Source: Pseudomonas soli | GTDB taxonomy: Bacteria; Pseudomonadota; Gammaproteobacteria; Pseudomonadales; Pseudomonadaceae | DNA length: 64,000 nucleotides | Direction: 5' to 3' | Assembly: GCF_900110655.1 (NCBI RefSeq) | Contig: NZ_FOEQ01000006.1 | Coordinates: 186,001 to 250,000, forward strand | Part shown: positions 17,156-25,056 of the stretch, piece by piece | How positions within the stretch are numbered: position 1 is the first letter of the stretch | Layout of the letters: each line of letters starts with the position of its first letter | The notes under the pieces: generated by a model | Database searches by the model: none | Told to the model about the DNA's origin: nothing | Seen by the model: only the letters and a program-made list of their open reading frames with translations | Made by a program: the position numbers and the translations under genes

Positions 17156-18512
17156 GCCGCTGAAACTGGCCGTGGTCGGCCACACCAACGTCGGCAAGAC
17201 CTCGCTGCTGCGCACCCTCACCCGCGACGTCGGCTTCGGCGAGGTCTCGCACCGCCCCAGCACCACGCGCCATGTCGAAGGCGCCCGCCTGTCGGTGGAA
17301 GGCGAGCCGTTGCTGGAGCTGTACGACACCCCTGGCCTGGAGGACGCCATCGCCCTGCTCGACTACCTGGAGCGCCTCGAACGCCCGGGCGAGCGCCTGG
17401 ACGGTCCCGCTCGGCTTGAACGTTTCCTCCAGGGCAGCGAGGCGCGCCAGCGCTTCGAGCAGGAAGCCAAGGTGCTGCGCCAGCTGCTGGCGAGCCATGC
17501 CGGGCTGTACGTGATCGACGCCCGCGAACCGGTGCTGGCCAAGTACCGCGACGAGCTGGAGGTGCTGGCCAGCTGCGGCAAGCCGCTGTTGCCGGTACTC
17601 AACTTCGTTGCCAGCAGCCAGCACCGCGAGCCCGAGTGGCGCGAGGCCCTGGCGCGCCTGGGCCTGCATGCGCTGGTGCGTTTCGACAGCGTGGCCCCAC
17701 CCGAGGATGGCGAGCGCCGCCTCTACGAAAGCCTGGCCCTGCTGCTGGAAGAGGCCCGCCCTGCCCTGCAACGGCTGATCGATGACCAGCAGGCTCAGCG
17801 TGAAGCCCGCCGCCACAGTGGCAAGCGTTTAGTCGCTGAGCTGCTGCTCGACTGTGCCGCCTACCGACGCAGCGTAGAGGCCGAGCCCGCCGCCGAAGCA
17901 CAGGCCGTCGAAGCCCTGCGCCAGGCAGTGCGCCAGCGCGAGCAACGCTGTGTCGAGGCACTGCTCAAGCTGTATGCGTTCCGGCGCGAGGACGCCAATG
18001 CCGGCGACCTGCCGCTGCTCGATGGGCGCTGGGGCGACGACCTGTTCAATCCGGAGACCCTGAAGCTGCTCGGTGTGCGCCTGGGCAGCGGCGTGGCGGC
18101 GGGCGCGGCGGCAGGTGCTGGCGTCGACCTGCTGGTTGGCGGCCTCACCCTGGGTGCCGCCGCGCTCGCCGGGGCCATTGCCGGCGGCGCCTTGCAGACC
18201 GCACGCAACTATGGCTCGCGCCTGATGGGCAAGCTCAAGGGCCAGCGCGAGCTGACGGTGGATGACGCCGTGCTGCGCCTGCTGGCCCTGCGTCAGCAAC
18301 AGTTGATACTGGCCCTGGAGGCACGCGGGCACGCGGCGCAGGACAGCATCCGCCTGGCGGCGCCGGAGGACAAAGGCTGGCGCGAAGGCAAGCTGCCCGA
18401 GGCCTTGCGCAAGGCGCGGGCGCATCCGCAGTGGTCCACGCTCAATCCCGGGGCACGGGTCAACCAGGCCGAGCGGCAGGAGCAAATCGACGCCCTTGCG
18501 GCGGACCTGTAG
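17148..18512 (+). CDS. GTPase with DUF3482 domain
   Basis: A 454-residue protein. The first ~200 residues are a TRAFAC GTPase: G1 GHTNVGKTS near residue 13, G3 DTPGLED near residue 62, and an N-F-V-A segment (PVLNFVASSQH) where G4 NKxD would sit, so the guanine-specificity loop is degenerate. The C-terminal half is the helical DUF3482 region with a glycine/alanine-rich hairpin (RLGSGVAAGAAAGAGVDLL through LAGAIAGGALQTARNYG) that could insert in a membrane. Start ATG 17148 is favoured because GGAG lies seven bases upstream; ATG 17142 is too close. The overlap with the DUF2868 gene indicates coupling. The cellular role is not known. Confidence 0.88.
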   Translation: MTEPLKLAVVGHTNVGKTSLLRTLTRDVGFGEVSHRPSTTRHVEGARLSVEGEPLLELYDTPGLEDAIALLDYLERLERPGERLDGPARLERFLQGSEARQRFEQEAKVLRQLLASHAGLYVIDAREPVLAKYRDELEVLASCGKPLLPVLNFVASSQHREPEWREALARLGLHALVRFDSVAPPEDGERRLYESLALLLEEARPALQRLIDDQQAQREARRHSGKRLVAELLLDCAAYRRSVEAEPAAEAQAVEALRQAVRQREQRCVEALLKLYAFRREDANAGDLPLLDGRWGDDLFNPETLKLLGVRLGSGVAAGAAAGAGVDLLVGGLTLGAAALAGAIAGGALQTARNYGSRLMGKLKGQRELTVDDAVLRLLALRQQQLILALEARGHAAQDSIRLAAPEDKGWREGKLPEALRKARAHPQWSTLNPGARVNQAERQEQIDALAADL

Positions 18513-18519
18513 AAACGGG

Positions 18520-18933
18520 CTAGCACCTCTTCTTGCGCAGTTCCACCAACAGCCGGCGCATCTCCCGATGCCGCTGGCTGTTGAACACCAGCATTGCCAG
18601 TAATGGCAGCACCAGCGCCGCGAGCTGCAACACTGTATGCAGACTGCTCTCGATCAAGCTCAACGCCGTCAGCAAGGCAACCGCCAGCACTGGCAATATC
18701 ATCCACAGTGCCCCATTCAGCCCGCGAACCATCGCGATATGACCCAGGCACAACAGCACTACCAGCCCACCAGTGACCATCACGGTGTAGAGAGGGTTGT
18801 CCGGATGGTTACGCCAGTAAGTGCCGAACCAAAGCGTCGCCGTCATGGCCACCGGAAGGATCGACATGAAAATGCCCAGCAAGAAGACAGGAAAGTAACG
18901 GGCCATGAACCGTGCCGAGCTATCCGAGCTCAT
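18520..18933 (-). CDS. Small four-helix membrane protein, candidate immunity protein (paralogue B)
   Basis: A 137-residue protein with about four hydrophobic helices (FPVFLLGIFMSILPVAMTATL, TVMVTGGLVVLLCLGHIAMV, ALWMILPVLAVALLTALSL, LQLAALVLPLLAMLVF) and a basic C-terminal tail. It shares a pattern with the preceding 144-residue protein: RYF-x-VF near the start, LGH-x-A-x-VRG in the middle and N-x-QR-x-REMR-x2-L-x-E-x-R near the end, so the two are paralogues. Start ATG 18933 overlaps the previous stop (ATGA). Tandem small membrane proteins right behind a putative effector at a T6SS locus suggest immunity to a membrane-acting toxin. I do not recognise the family. Confidence 0.75.
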   Translation of the reverse strand: MSSDSSARFMARYFPVFLLGIFMSILPVAMTATLWFGTYWRNHPDNPLYTVMVTGGLVVLLCLGHIAMVRGLNGALWMILPVLAVALLTALSLIESSLHTVLQLAALVLPLLAMLVFNSQRHREMRRLLVELRKKRC

Positions 18934-19364
18934 CGGCGCGCCTGTCGCGCCAGGCGTCTCTTCGCCCGATACTCCGCCAGGCGGATACGCATCTCCCGGT
19001 ATCGTTGGCAGTTGAGCAACAGCAAGGTCACCAACGCAGCCAACAGGCTGCTGGTATAGATGAACAGGTTGGGACGATGCCCATAGGTCGCAAGCGTGAG
19101 CACCATGCATCCCACGCACAGCCCTGCCACCAACCACGCGCCCCATGCGCGCCCGCGAACCACGGCGCCGTGTCCCAGCATGAAGACTGTCAATGTCGCC
19201 AGCAGGCTCCAGGGAAGTACCCCGTCCTTCGAGCAGCTTCGGCAATAGGTGCTCCACACCAATGCAAAGGTCCAGGCGACGGCGATGATCGACGAAAAGT
19301 AGGCAGCGATGAACACACCGAAGTAACGCTGGAGAAAACCCTTCAGCTCAGGATGCCGGGTCAT
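18930..19364 (-). CDS. Small four-helix membrane protein, candidate immunity protein (paralogue A)
   Basis: A 144-residue protein with four predicted helices (FGVFIAAYFSSIIAVAWTFAL, LLATLTVFMLGHGAVV, WLVAGLCVGCMVLTLATY, YTSSLLAALVTLLLLNC) and a strongly basic tail (RLAEYRAKRRLARQARR). It is paralogous to the following 137-residue protein. The ATG at 19364 overlaps the stop of the 301-residue candidate effector by four bases (ATGA), so the three are co-translated. Arginine-rich cytoplasmic tails and an inner-membrane location fit an immunity protein against a pore-former, but this is inference from context. Confidence 0.75.
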   Translation of the reverse strand: MTRHPELKGFLQRYFGVFIAAYFSSIIAVAWTFALVWSTYCRSCSKDGVLPWSLLATLTVFMLGHGAVVRGRAWGAWLVAGLCVGCMVLTLATYGHRPNLFIYTSSLLAALVTLLLLNCQRYREMRIRLAEYRAKRRLARQARR

Positions 19365-20266
19365 TCGGTGATTTCCTCGTAAAGCCCTACGGCCATCCCC
19401 TGCACAGTACCGCTGCCGGCAAGGCCAATGAAGCCACCCAGTGAGTCCTTGATCAGCGTCTGCGTGGAATGACTGATCTGCGTAGGCGTGAAACGTTTGA
19501 CCAGCTCACCCGCACTTTGGCGGAGCTTCAACTGCTTGGCCGTCAGGGTCGGATGCTTGATCATCAGCAATTCCGTGGTGAGTGCCTTGCGTTGCTGTCG
19601 ACTCAGCGAACGGGTCAGCTGATACCAGCTGTTGCCGGTCGCCGCCTTGCGCACCTGGAGAAACTTCAGCGTCGTAAGCCCTGAAGCCCCCACGCCCATC
19701 AGCGACACGGCATCGAGCACAGGAGTGGCCGCCTGGTACCACGCCTCCTGGTCCAGCGCGTCATTGAGCGAAGGGTCGGTTGCCTCGAAAGCGGTCCGCA
19801 CCAGGCCTATCCCGCATTGCGCGGTACTGGCGGTTGCCGCGGCATAGCCTGCGACAGTCAACGCCAAGCTGGCTCCGCCGGAAAACGGCACGGCGATGGT
19901 GCCGCTGAACATGACGATCCAGCCCAGCACGGCGCCGGCGCAGGATAATGTGGTGTTGACTGCTTCCTTCACCACCCGAGCTTCGCGTGGGTTGGTCTGC
20001 AACTGGTTCATGAACTGCTCGGGCGAGGTGTAGCGAGGCGCCTCGCGCAGAATGATGCGCTTGGGCTTGATGCTGCAGATAGGCTGGAACTCGCGCAGGG
20101 TGATGACGTTGTAATCGGCATCGATGTACACGACACCTGCGCCGACGATGCCGGGGTCGGCGTCGATGGCCTTGAACAGCTTCTGCTGATCGATGCGGCC
20201 CTGCATGCGCTGGCGCGCCATGAATTGCGAAGTACTGCCCAGGGGATTGGAGAGCAGGTCTGTCAC
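19361..20266 (-). CDS. Candidate T6SS effector with hydrophobic hairpin (301 aa)
   Basis: No signal peptide is present. The N-terminal ~95 residues (NPLGSTSQFMARQRMQGRIDQ, then VGAGVVYIDADYNVITLREFQP) look like a folded recognition domain. Residues ~105-155 form a strongly hydrophobic hairpin rich in Gly, Ala and Thr, with a second apolar stretch near 183-205. The C-terminus ends in a Gly-rich segment (GGFIGLAGSGTVQGMAVG). A soluble-looking protein with an internal membrane hairpin, immediately followed by two coupled small membrane proteins and placed just after tagQ, fits a pore-forming type VI effector plus immunity. The SGGAS at 129-133 superficially resembles an NAD synthetase loop, but no other enzyme motif is visible. 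The role is inferred. Confidence 0.65.
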   Translation of the reverse strand: MTDLLSNPLGSTSQFMARQRMQGRIDQQKLFKAIDADPGIVGAGVVYIDADYNVITLREFQPICSIKPKRIILREAPRYTSPEQFMNQLQTNPREARVVKEAVNTTLSCAGAVLGWIVMFSGTIAVPFSGGASLALTVAGYAAATASTAQCGIGLVRTAFEATDPSLNDALDQEAWYQAATPVLDAVSLMGVGASGLTTLKFLQVRKAATGNSWYQLTRSLSRQQRKALTTELLMIKHPTLTAKQLKLRQSAGELVKRFTPTQISHSTQTLIKDSLGGFIGLAGSGTVQGMAVGLYEEITE

Positions 20267-20300
20267 GAATCGTTTTCCTTACACAATGCTCGGTGTCCTC

Positions 20301-20374
20301 GGGGCTGCTTCGCAGCCCATTCGCTGAGGCTTGTCGTGGCGACGAACCGCAGCGAATGGGGCGCAAAGCGCCCC
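20301..20374. repeat. REP-like inverted repeat between tagQ and the candidate effector
   Basis: GGGGCTGCTTCGCAGCCCATTCGCTG and CAGCGAATGGGGCGCAAAGCGCCCC form imperfect inverted arms, each itself a small hairpin, a REP pair pattern common in P. putida-group genomes. It occupies most of the 119 bases that separate tagQ from the 301-residue gene, and may uncouple the two expression units. Confidence 0.7.
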
Positions 20375-20385
20375 CTGCTGCGGTA

Positions 20386-21312
20386 TCACACGTTCGGGCA
20401 CGGCACCGGCGCCCAGTCACCCATATCCGGGTTGCGGCACATGGCGTTGACCTGGTCGGTACCCGCCTTGGCCACCTGCTGGGCCTCGGCTTTCTTGCCG
20501 TTGGCGTTCTGCAGGGTCTTCTCGGTGGCCACCGCTTCCTGTGGCACCTTGGTGTTGGTCTTGGCCGGCTGGACCTTCTTCACATCCTTCTTCTTGCCGG
20601 TGGTCGCCACCTTCGGCGGCTCGGCCACGGCGACCACTTCGGTGCGCTGCACGCCCACCTGCTTGAGGTCCTGCTCGTAGGCCTGGGTGTAGTTGTTGAG
20701 GTTTTCACCCAGACGCCCATTCACGGCAGTCAGCAGGTTGTTCGACTCCTGCAGGCCGGCGACGATCTCGGCCAGGCGCTTGCGGCCCTCGGTGTCGTTG
20801 ATGCGGCCAGCCTTGCGGTTCTGGATCAGGCTGGCGAACTCGCGCTGGTAGCAGCTCTGCGACGACTTGGCGTAGGCAGTGGTGCGGTCCATGTCGGCCG
20901 CGCTCTTGTTGATGTCGGTGGCGTACGAAGCGATGCGCTGCTTGTCGTCGCTGATCTGTTTCTGGCGCTCGGTGTAGTAACCGGCGGCACCACCGACCAG
21001 GGCGCCGCCAGCGGCACCGATGGCGGCATTACGGCCGCGTTTTTCCTTGTCGACCAGGGCGCCGGTGAGGGCGCCGCCGACCGCGCCGAGCAGCGCGCCA
21101 GTGGCGACCGAGCGGGTCATGTCGCCGTCGGTGGAGCGCAGGTGCTGCACCGGCTCGTAGCAGTTGGGGTAGTACTCGACCTTGGTCGTGGCGCCAACCT
21201 TGGACGCCGGCGAGCTGGCGCAACCGCTCAACAGCACGGTGCTGAAACCGGCTGCCAGCAGCAGTGCGGTACGGGCCTGGGATGCGGTAATCAGGGGTTT
21301 GCGGGTGAACAT
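20386..21312 (-). CDS. tagQ: T6SS-associated lipoprotein TagQ
   Basis: A 308-residue precursor with a lipoprotein signal: a hydrophobic stretch ends in LSGC, so Cys31 would be lipidated. After it come two glycine-zipper repeats (TGALLGAVGGALTGALVD and NAAIGAAGGALVGGAAGYY, about residues 72-112) and a helical region rich in Gln, Lys and Asn, ending in a Pro/Lys-rich tail with C-terminal cysteines. In P. aeruginosa TagQ is an outer-membrane lipoprotein that holds TagR at the membrane, upstream of the PpkA kinase in activation of the H1 system. Its position after tagR in the conserved tagQRST order supports the assignment. Confidence 0.88.
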   Translation of the reverse strand: MFTRKPLITASQARTALLLAAGFSTVLLSGCASSPASKVGATTKVEYYPNCYEPVQHLRSTDGDMTRSVATGALLGAVGGALTGALVDKEKRGRNAAIGAAGGALVGGAAGYYTERQKQISDDKQRIASYATDINKSAADMDRTTAYAKSSQSCYQREFASLIQNRKAGRINDTEGRKRLAEIVAGLQESNNLLTAVNGRLGENLNNYTQAYEQDLKQVGVQRTEVVAVAEPPKVATTGKKKDVKKVQPAKTNTKVPQEAVATEKTLQNANGKKAEAQQVAKAGTDQVNAMCRNPDMGDWAPVPCPNV

Positions 21313-21390
21313 GGTCTGGTTTCTCTTCTTGGGTTTCTGGGTGACCGGGGGCTTCGTGCCACCCGGGAGTCCTTTCTGTCGAAGCTGTCC

Positions 21391-23157
21391 TTAGGGTCGC
21401 GGGGCGGCCGATGCCAGCAGCTCCTTGAGGATCGTCGCCGGATCGGCCCGCCGGTTCTGGCGGTACTCCCCAACGTGGCGGACGAACAGGGTGGCGCGGG
21501 TGACCAGGCTGTTGCCCAGCACAGGCTTGCGATTGAGCTCTTCCTTGACCCGCTGGAACTGCGCCTGGATCACCGCGTCGGTGTAGCGCGTGCCGCTGGC
21601 CAGGTTGTCGATGTAGATCGCCACGGCGCCGTCGAGGGCGGCGCGGCCATTGGCGATGGCCGCGCCGTACATGCGCGCGCTGGTCTGGTCGCCGGCAGCC
21701 TCGGCCTTGGCCTGGGTGTTCTGCAGGTTGGTCAGGCGAATGTTGTAGTTATTGACGGTTTCGGCCACCAGGGCGGCGGACTGGATCAGGTTGCCGGCCG
21801 CTTCCTCGCGCTGGCGGGCGATCAGCGACACATTGCGCTTGAGCTCTTCGTTGACCAGCCCCAGCTCGGCCTGCTGGCGCGGGTCGGTGGCGGCGGCGAT
21901 GATGCTGTCCAGGCGCTTGGTCGGATCCTGGGCGGCGTCGATGTCGTCGGTCAGGCCGGCCAGGCGACCTTCCTTTTGCCACTGCTCGAACAGTTCCTGG
22001 TAGCGCGAGCGCGGCGCCGACAAGGCGCCGATGGCCACGCGGAAACCAGTGGTCTCGTTGCGCTGCTCGGTGCCGTCGACGCCGAACAGCGGGTACTCGC
22101 GGCGCATGCCGGTGAACAAGGTGCCCTCGCCTTCGAGGTAGTTGCCGCCCTTGACCACGAAGCCGCCGTAGGCGCCTTGCAGGCGCCCGGCGTTGACCAG
22201 CTGGAACGACTCCTGGACCATCTCGGCGGCATTGCCGATCACGTCGAACAAGCCCAGCGGATTGGGCTGTTTGGTGCCGATCGGCATCAGCCGCGCCGCC
22301 TGCCCGGTACCACCGGCGACCTGGTTGAATACCGCGAAGTCGCCCAGCGGCCCTTCGCTGTCGGCGCCTTCGACCTTACGCGGGAACAACCGCCCTTCCA
22401 GCTCCTGGCGGCTGACCGCCGAACCGCCACGGGCGGCGAACTCCCATTCCACCTCGGTGGGCAGGCGCACGAAGCCCACGCCACCATCCTCGGCCTTGCT
22501 GCCTCGGCCGCTGACCGGCAGCAGGTCGCGGTGATGCTTCATCAGCCAGGCGCTGTAGACGGCGGCGAAGCGTTCGGCCTCGAAGCGCGACAGTTTTACC
22601 TTGGGCAGACGCCCCGCCGCGTCGTTGTTCGCCTCGCAGGCCGGTGCCGCGTCACCACCGGCCAGCGACGGCGCCTGGGCCATCACCTGGGCGTATTGGC
22701 GGGCAGTCACTTCGTACTTGCCGATGAAGTACATCATCGGCGTGAGCGGGCCACCTTTCTCGACCTTCGGCAGGCTTGGCGCAACCGCCTTCTGCCACTG
22801 TGGCGCCAGGTCCTGCAGGCTGAACTGGCCATTGATGAAGTCGCGTCGGTAACCGGAGATGAACGACTGCTTGTAGCCGGCCTCGCCTTCGCTGAACGGG
22901 TAGCCAAGGTTGACCTCGCGGTCGTCGAGGCTGCCCTGGGCCAACACATAGACACTGCGCAGCACCAGCTCACCGCCACACGGCAGCGGCAGGCTGACAT
23001 CGCCCGGCAACGGCTTGGGGTTGTCGAACTTGCTTTCAGTCCCCGGCTGCGCCTGGGCAACTGGCTTGGCTTTGTCGTCACCATCGGCCGGGGAGCAGGC
23101 GCCCAGGCTCAAAGCGGTCAGGAGCAGGGCGGCAGCCCCGAGGCGGCGATCAGACAT
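21391..23157 (-). CDS. tagR: T6SS activation protein TagR (formylglycine-generating-enzyme-like)
   Basis: A 588-residue exported protein. The signal sequence ends in LSLGAC with Cys21, which is a plausible lipobox. The first half of the mature protein is a sulfatase-modifying (FGE-like) domain, with PMMYFIGKYEVTARQYAQV, RLPTEVEWEFAARGG near residue 265 and a NYLEGEGTLFTG / GFRVA end. The C-terminal ~200 residues are a helical, coiled-coil-like region. In P. aeruginosa TagR promotes PpkA kinase activity from the periplasm. FGE copper-ligand cysteines are not apparent, consistent with a binding rather than catalytic role. Start ATG 23157 overlaps the tagS stop by eight bases; the 31-residue upstream extension is a shadow of tagS. 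Confidence 0.9.
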   Translation of the reverse strand: MSDRRLGAAALLLTALSLGACSPADGDDKAKPVAQAQPGTESKFDNPKPLPGDVSLPLPCGGELVLRSVYVLAQGSLDDREVNLGYPFSEGEAGYKQSFISGYRRDFINGQFSLQDLAPQWQKAVAPSLPKVEKGGPLTPMMYFIGKYEVTARQYAQVMAQAPSLAGGDAAPACEANNDAAGRLPKVKLSRFEAERFAAVYSAWLMKHHRDLLPVSGRGSKAEDGGVGFVRLPTEVEWEFAARGGSAVSRQELEGRLFPRKVEGADSEGPLGDFAVFNQVAGGTGQAARLMPIGTKQPNPLGLFDVIGNAAEMVQESFQLVNAGRLQGAYGGFVVKGGNYLEGEGTLFTGMRREYPLFGVDGTEQRNETTGFRVAIGALSAPRSRYQELFEQWQKEGRLAGLTDDIDAAQDPTKRLDSIIAAATDPRQQAELGLVNEELKRNVSLIARQREEAAGNLIQSAALVAETVNNYNIRLTNLQNTQAKAEAAGDQTSARMYGAAIANGRAALDGAVAIYIDNLASGTRYTDAVIQAQFQRVKEELNRKPVLGNSLVTRATLFVRHVGEYRQNRRADPATILKELLASAAPRP

Positions 23158-24352
23158 CACGTATTCCTTGGCAAGCCTCGATGCGCGCCACCCGCCAGCC
23201 GCCCAAGGCGGCGGCGGCGGTGCTGGCCAGCAGCACGGCACACAACGCAACGAGGTAGTGCATGGGCAGCAGGTGGCTGGCGAACTCGCCGGGCACCTGC
23301 ATGAAAAGTCGGTTCAGGCCATGTTCGGCCAGCAGGTACAACAGCCCCGCCACGGCGGCGGCCAGCAGCCCGCTGTAGAGCGCCTGGAGCATCACGAACA
23401 ACAGCAGTGCGGCCGTGCCGAAGCCCAACAGACGCAGCACTGCCAGCTCGCGCTGCTTGCGCTCGACCGCCGCCACTGCGCCTGCGGCGATTGCCGCTAC
23501 GGCGCCGGCCACGGCCAGGCTGGCAATGATCCAGAACACCAGGTCGAGATTGCGGCTGAGCGATTGCACCTGGGCGATCTGCGCGGCCTGTGTGGAAACC
23601 AGCAGCTTGCGTTCGGCGAAGAACTGGCGAAGCGGCTCGACATCGTTCAGTTCGCGGGCATACAGGCGCAAGGCCGGGTACACCCGCGCTGACGCGCTGC
23701 CTTGCTCCTCCCCCTGCCAGCCCAGCGCAGCCACGGCGCGGCCATCGCGGTAATCCTCGACGGCTTCGAGCAGTTGCAGCGAGGCAAACAGGCCATCGCG
23801 CTCGAACGCTGCCAGAGGCAGCACGCTGCTGACCTGCAGGCGCGTGCGTCGCCATTGCATCTGCCCGGCCTGTTGGCGGCTGAAGCTGGCCTGCAGTTCG
23901 TCCCCGGCCCTGGCACCGAGCTTTTCCGCGGCGGTAAAGCTCAGCACCACCTGTTGCAGGCCGTCTGGCGGAGCTACCTGCGCCAGCAAGGGGTCGCCCT
24001 CGGCGGTGGGCAGCATTTCCACCGTCAGGCCACGCCCATGGGCCGGCAGCAACAGCTCGGCAGTGGCAGCAATCTGCCGGGTGCGCGGAATGGCAAAGGC
24101 CACTCGCGGGTGCTGGGCCAGTTCCTCGATGAACTCGGCGCGAAAGCGTCCACCGCCCAGCGGAATGATCTCGCGCACACCCGGGTCGCGCTGCAGCCGC
24201 TCGGTCAGGCTGCCGACCAGGCCGAACTTCAGCCCGAACAGCACCAGCAACGGCGCGATCACCGCCACCAGCGCCAGCACGGCGCACGCCGACAACCGCG
24301 CATCGTTGCGGAAGTCCTGCCAGGCCAGCCCGGCGATCAGCAGCGGGCGCAT
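23150..24352 (-). CDS. tagS: ABC transporter permease TagS (MacB/FtsX type)
   Basis: A 400-residue inner-membrane permease. One helix lies near residues 21-45, then a ~200-residue periplasmic domain, then three helices at the C-terminus (IIASLAVAGAVAAIAAGAVAAV, ALLLFVMLQALYSGLLAAAVAGLLYLL, YLVALCAVLLASTAAAALGGW). This is the MacB/LolC-type layout. With TagT it forms the ABC complex of the H1 activation cascade, thought to relay an envelope signal through TagR/TagQ to PpkA. ATG 24352 overlaps the tagT stop by one base (TGATG). Confidence 0.9.
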   Translation of the reverse strand: MRPLLIAGLAWQDFRNDARLSACAVLALVAVIAPLLVLFGLKFGLVGSLTERLQRDPGVREIIPLGGGRFRAEFIEELAQHPRVAFAIPRTRQIAATAELLLPAHGRGLTVEMLPTAEGDPLLAQVAPPDGLQQVVLSFTAAEKLGARAGDELQASFSRQQAGQMQWRRTRLQVSSVLPLAAFERDGLFASLQLLEAVEDYRDGRAVAALGWQGEEQGSASARVYPALRLYARELNDVEPLRQFFAERKLLVSTQAAQIAQVQSLSRNLDLVFWIIASLAVAGAVAAIAAGAVAAVERKQRELAVLRLLGFGTAALLLFVMLQALYSGLLAAAVAGLLYLLAEHGLNRLFMQVPGEFASHLLPMHYLVALCAVLLASTAAAALGGWRVARIEACQGIRDV

Positions 24353-25056
24353 CAAGCGGCCCTCTCCAGGCTCGCCGTGACGCCGCCGTCGGTGTCGCGC
24401 CGGCAGGCCATGCGCAGCACCGTCAGCCCGGCCTTGTGAGCCAGGGCTTCGTCATGGGTGGCGACCACGCAGGTCACCTGGCACGCCTCGGCTTCGCGCA
24501 ACAGCAATTGCATCACCCTATCGGCGTTCACCGGGTCCAGGGACGCCGTGGGTTCATCGGCCAGCAACAATGCCGGGCCATGGGCCAGGGCACGGGCACA
24601 GCTGACCCGCTGGCGCTGGCCGATGGACAGGGTCGCGGGCTTCTTGCCCAGCTGGTCGTGCACATCCAGCGCTTCGGCCAGACGCTCGACGCTGCCGTCA
24701 TCGCCGAGCCCCAGCAACTGGCGTGGCAGGCGGATATTGCCGCGCACATCGAGAAAACCCAGCAACCCACCGGCCTGCAGCACATAGCCCAGGTGACGGC
24801 TGCGCCAGCTGGCCAGGCGGTCGAGCTGCCGGGCACGCCACAGCCCGGCGACATCCTCGCCGCCCAGGGCAAAGCCCTGCGCCGCGTCCGGCGCCAGCAC
24901 CAGCGCCAGCAGGTCGAGCAAGGTGCTCTTGCCACAGCCGCTGGGCCCGACCAGCGCCACCCGCTCGCCCGCCGCCAGATGCAGCCGGTCAATCTCCAGG
25001 CTGTAACGCTGGGCACCCTGCCCGCGTGTCTTGCGCACCCCGTCCAGACGGATCAT
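24352..25056 (-). CDS. tagT: ABC transporter ATP-binding protein TagT
   Basis: A 234-residue ATPase with Walker A GPSGCGKST (near residue 39), the ABC signature LSIGQRQRV, Walker B ALLLADEPTASLD and the switch histidine in VVATHDEAL. It belongs to the MacB/LolD type ATPases and pairs with TagS. In the T6SS setting it acts in posttranslational activation of secretion. The ATG at 25056 shares one base with the ppkA stop (TGATG). The in-frame extension to 25470 lies inside ppkA and is a shadow. Confidence 0.92.
   Translation of the reverse strand: MIRLDGVRKTRGQGAQRYSLEIDRLHLAAGERVALVGPSGCGKSTLLDLLALVLAPDAAQGFALGGEDVAGLWRARQLDRLASWRSRHLGYVLQAGGLLGFLDVRGNIRLPRQLLGLGDDGSVERLAEALDVHDQLGKKPATLSIGQRQRVSCARALAHGPALLLADEPTASLDPVNADRVMQLLLREAEACQVTCVVATHDEALAHKAGLTVLRMACRRDTDGGVTASLERAA

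Noticed and set aside
19361..20266. NAD synthetase function for the 301-residue protein
   Set aside because: Only a SGGAS string recalls the synthetase loop, and it lies in a hydrophobic hairpin; the rest of the enzyme is missing.
20293..23304. 1003-codon plus-strand frame opposite tagQ and tagR
   Set aside because: Antisense shadow of two recognised genes; no ribosome site or domain.
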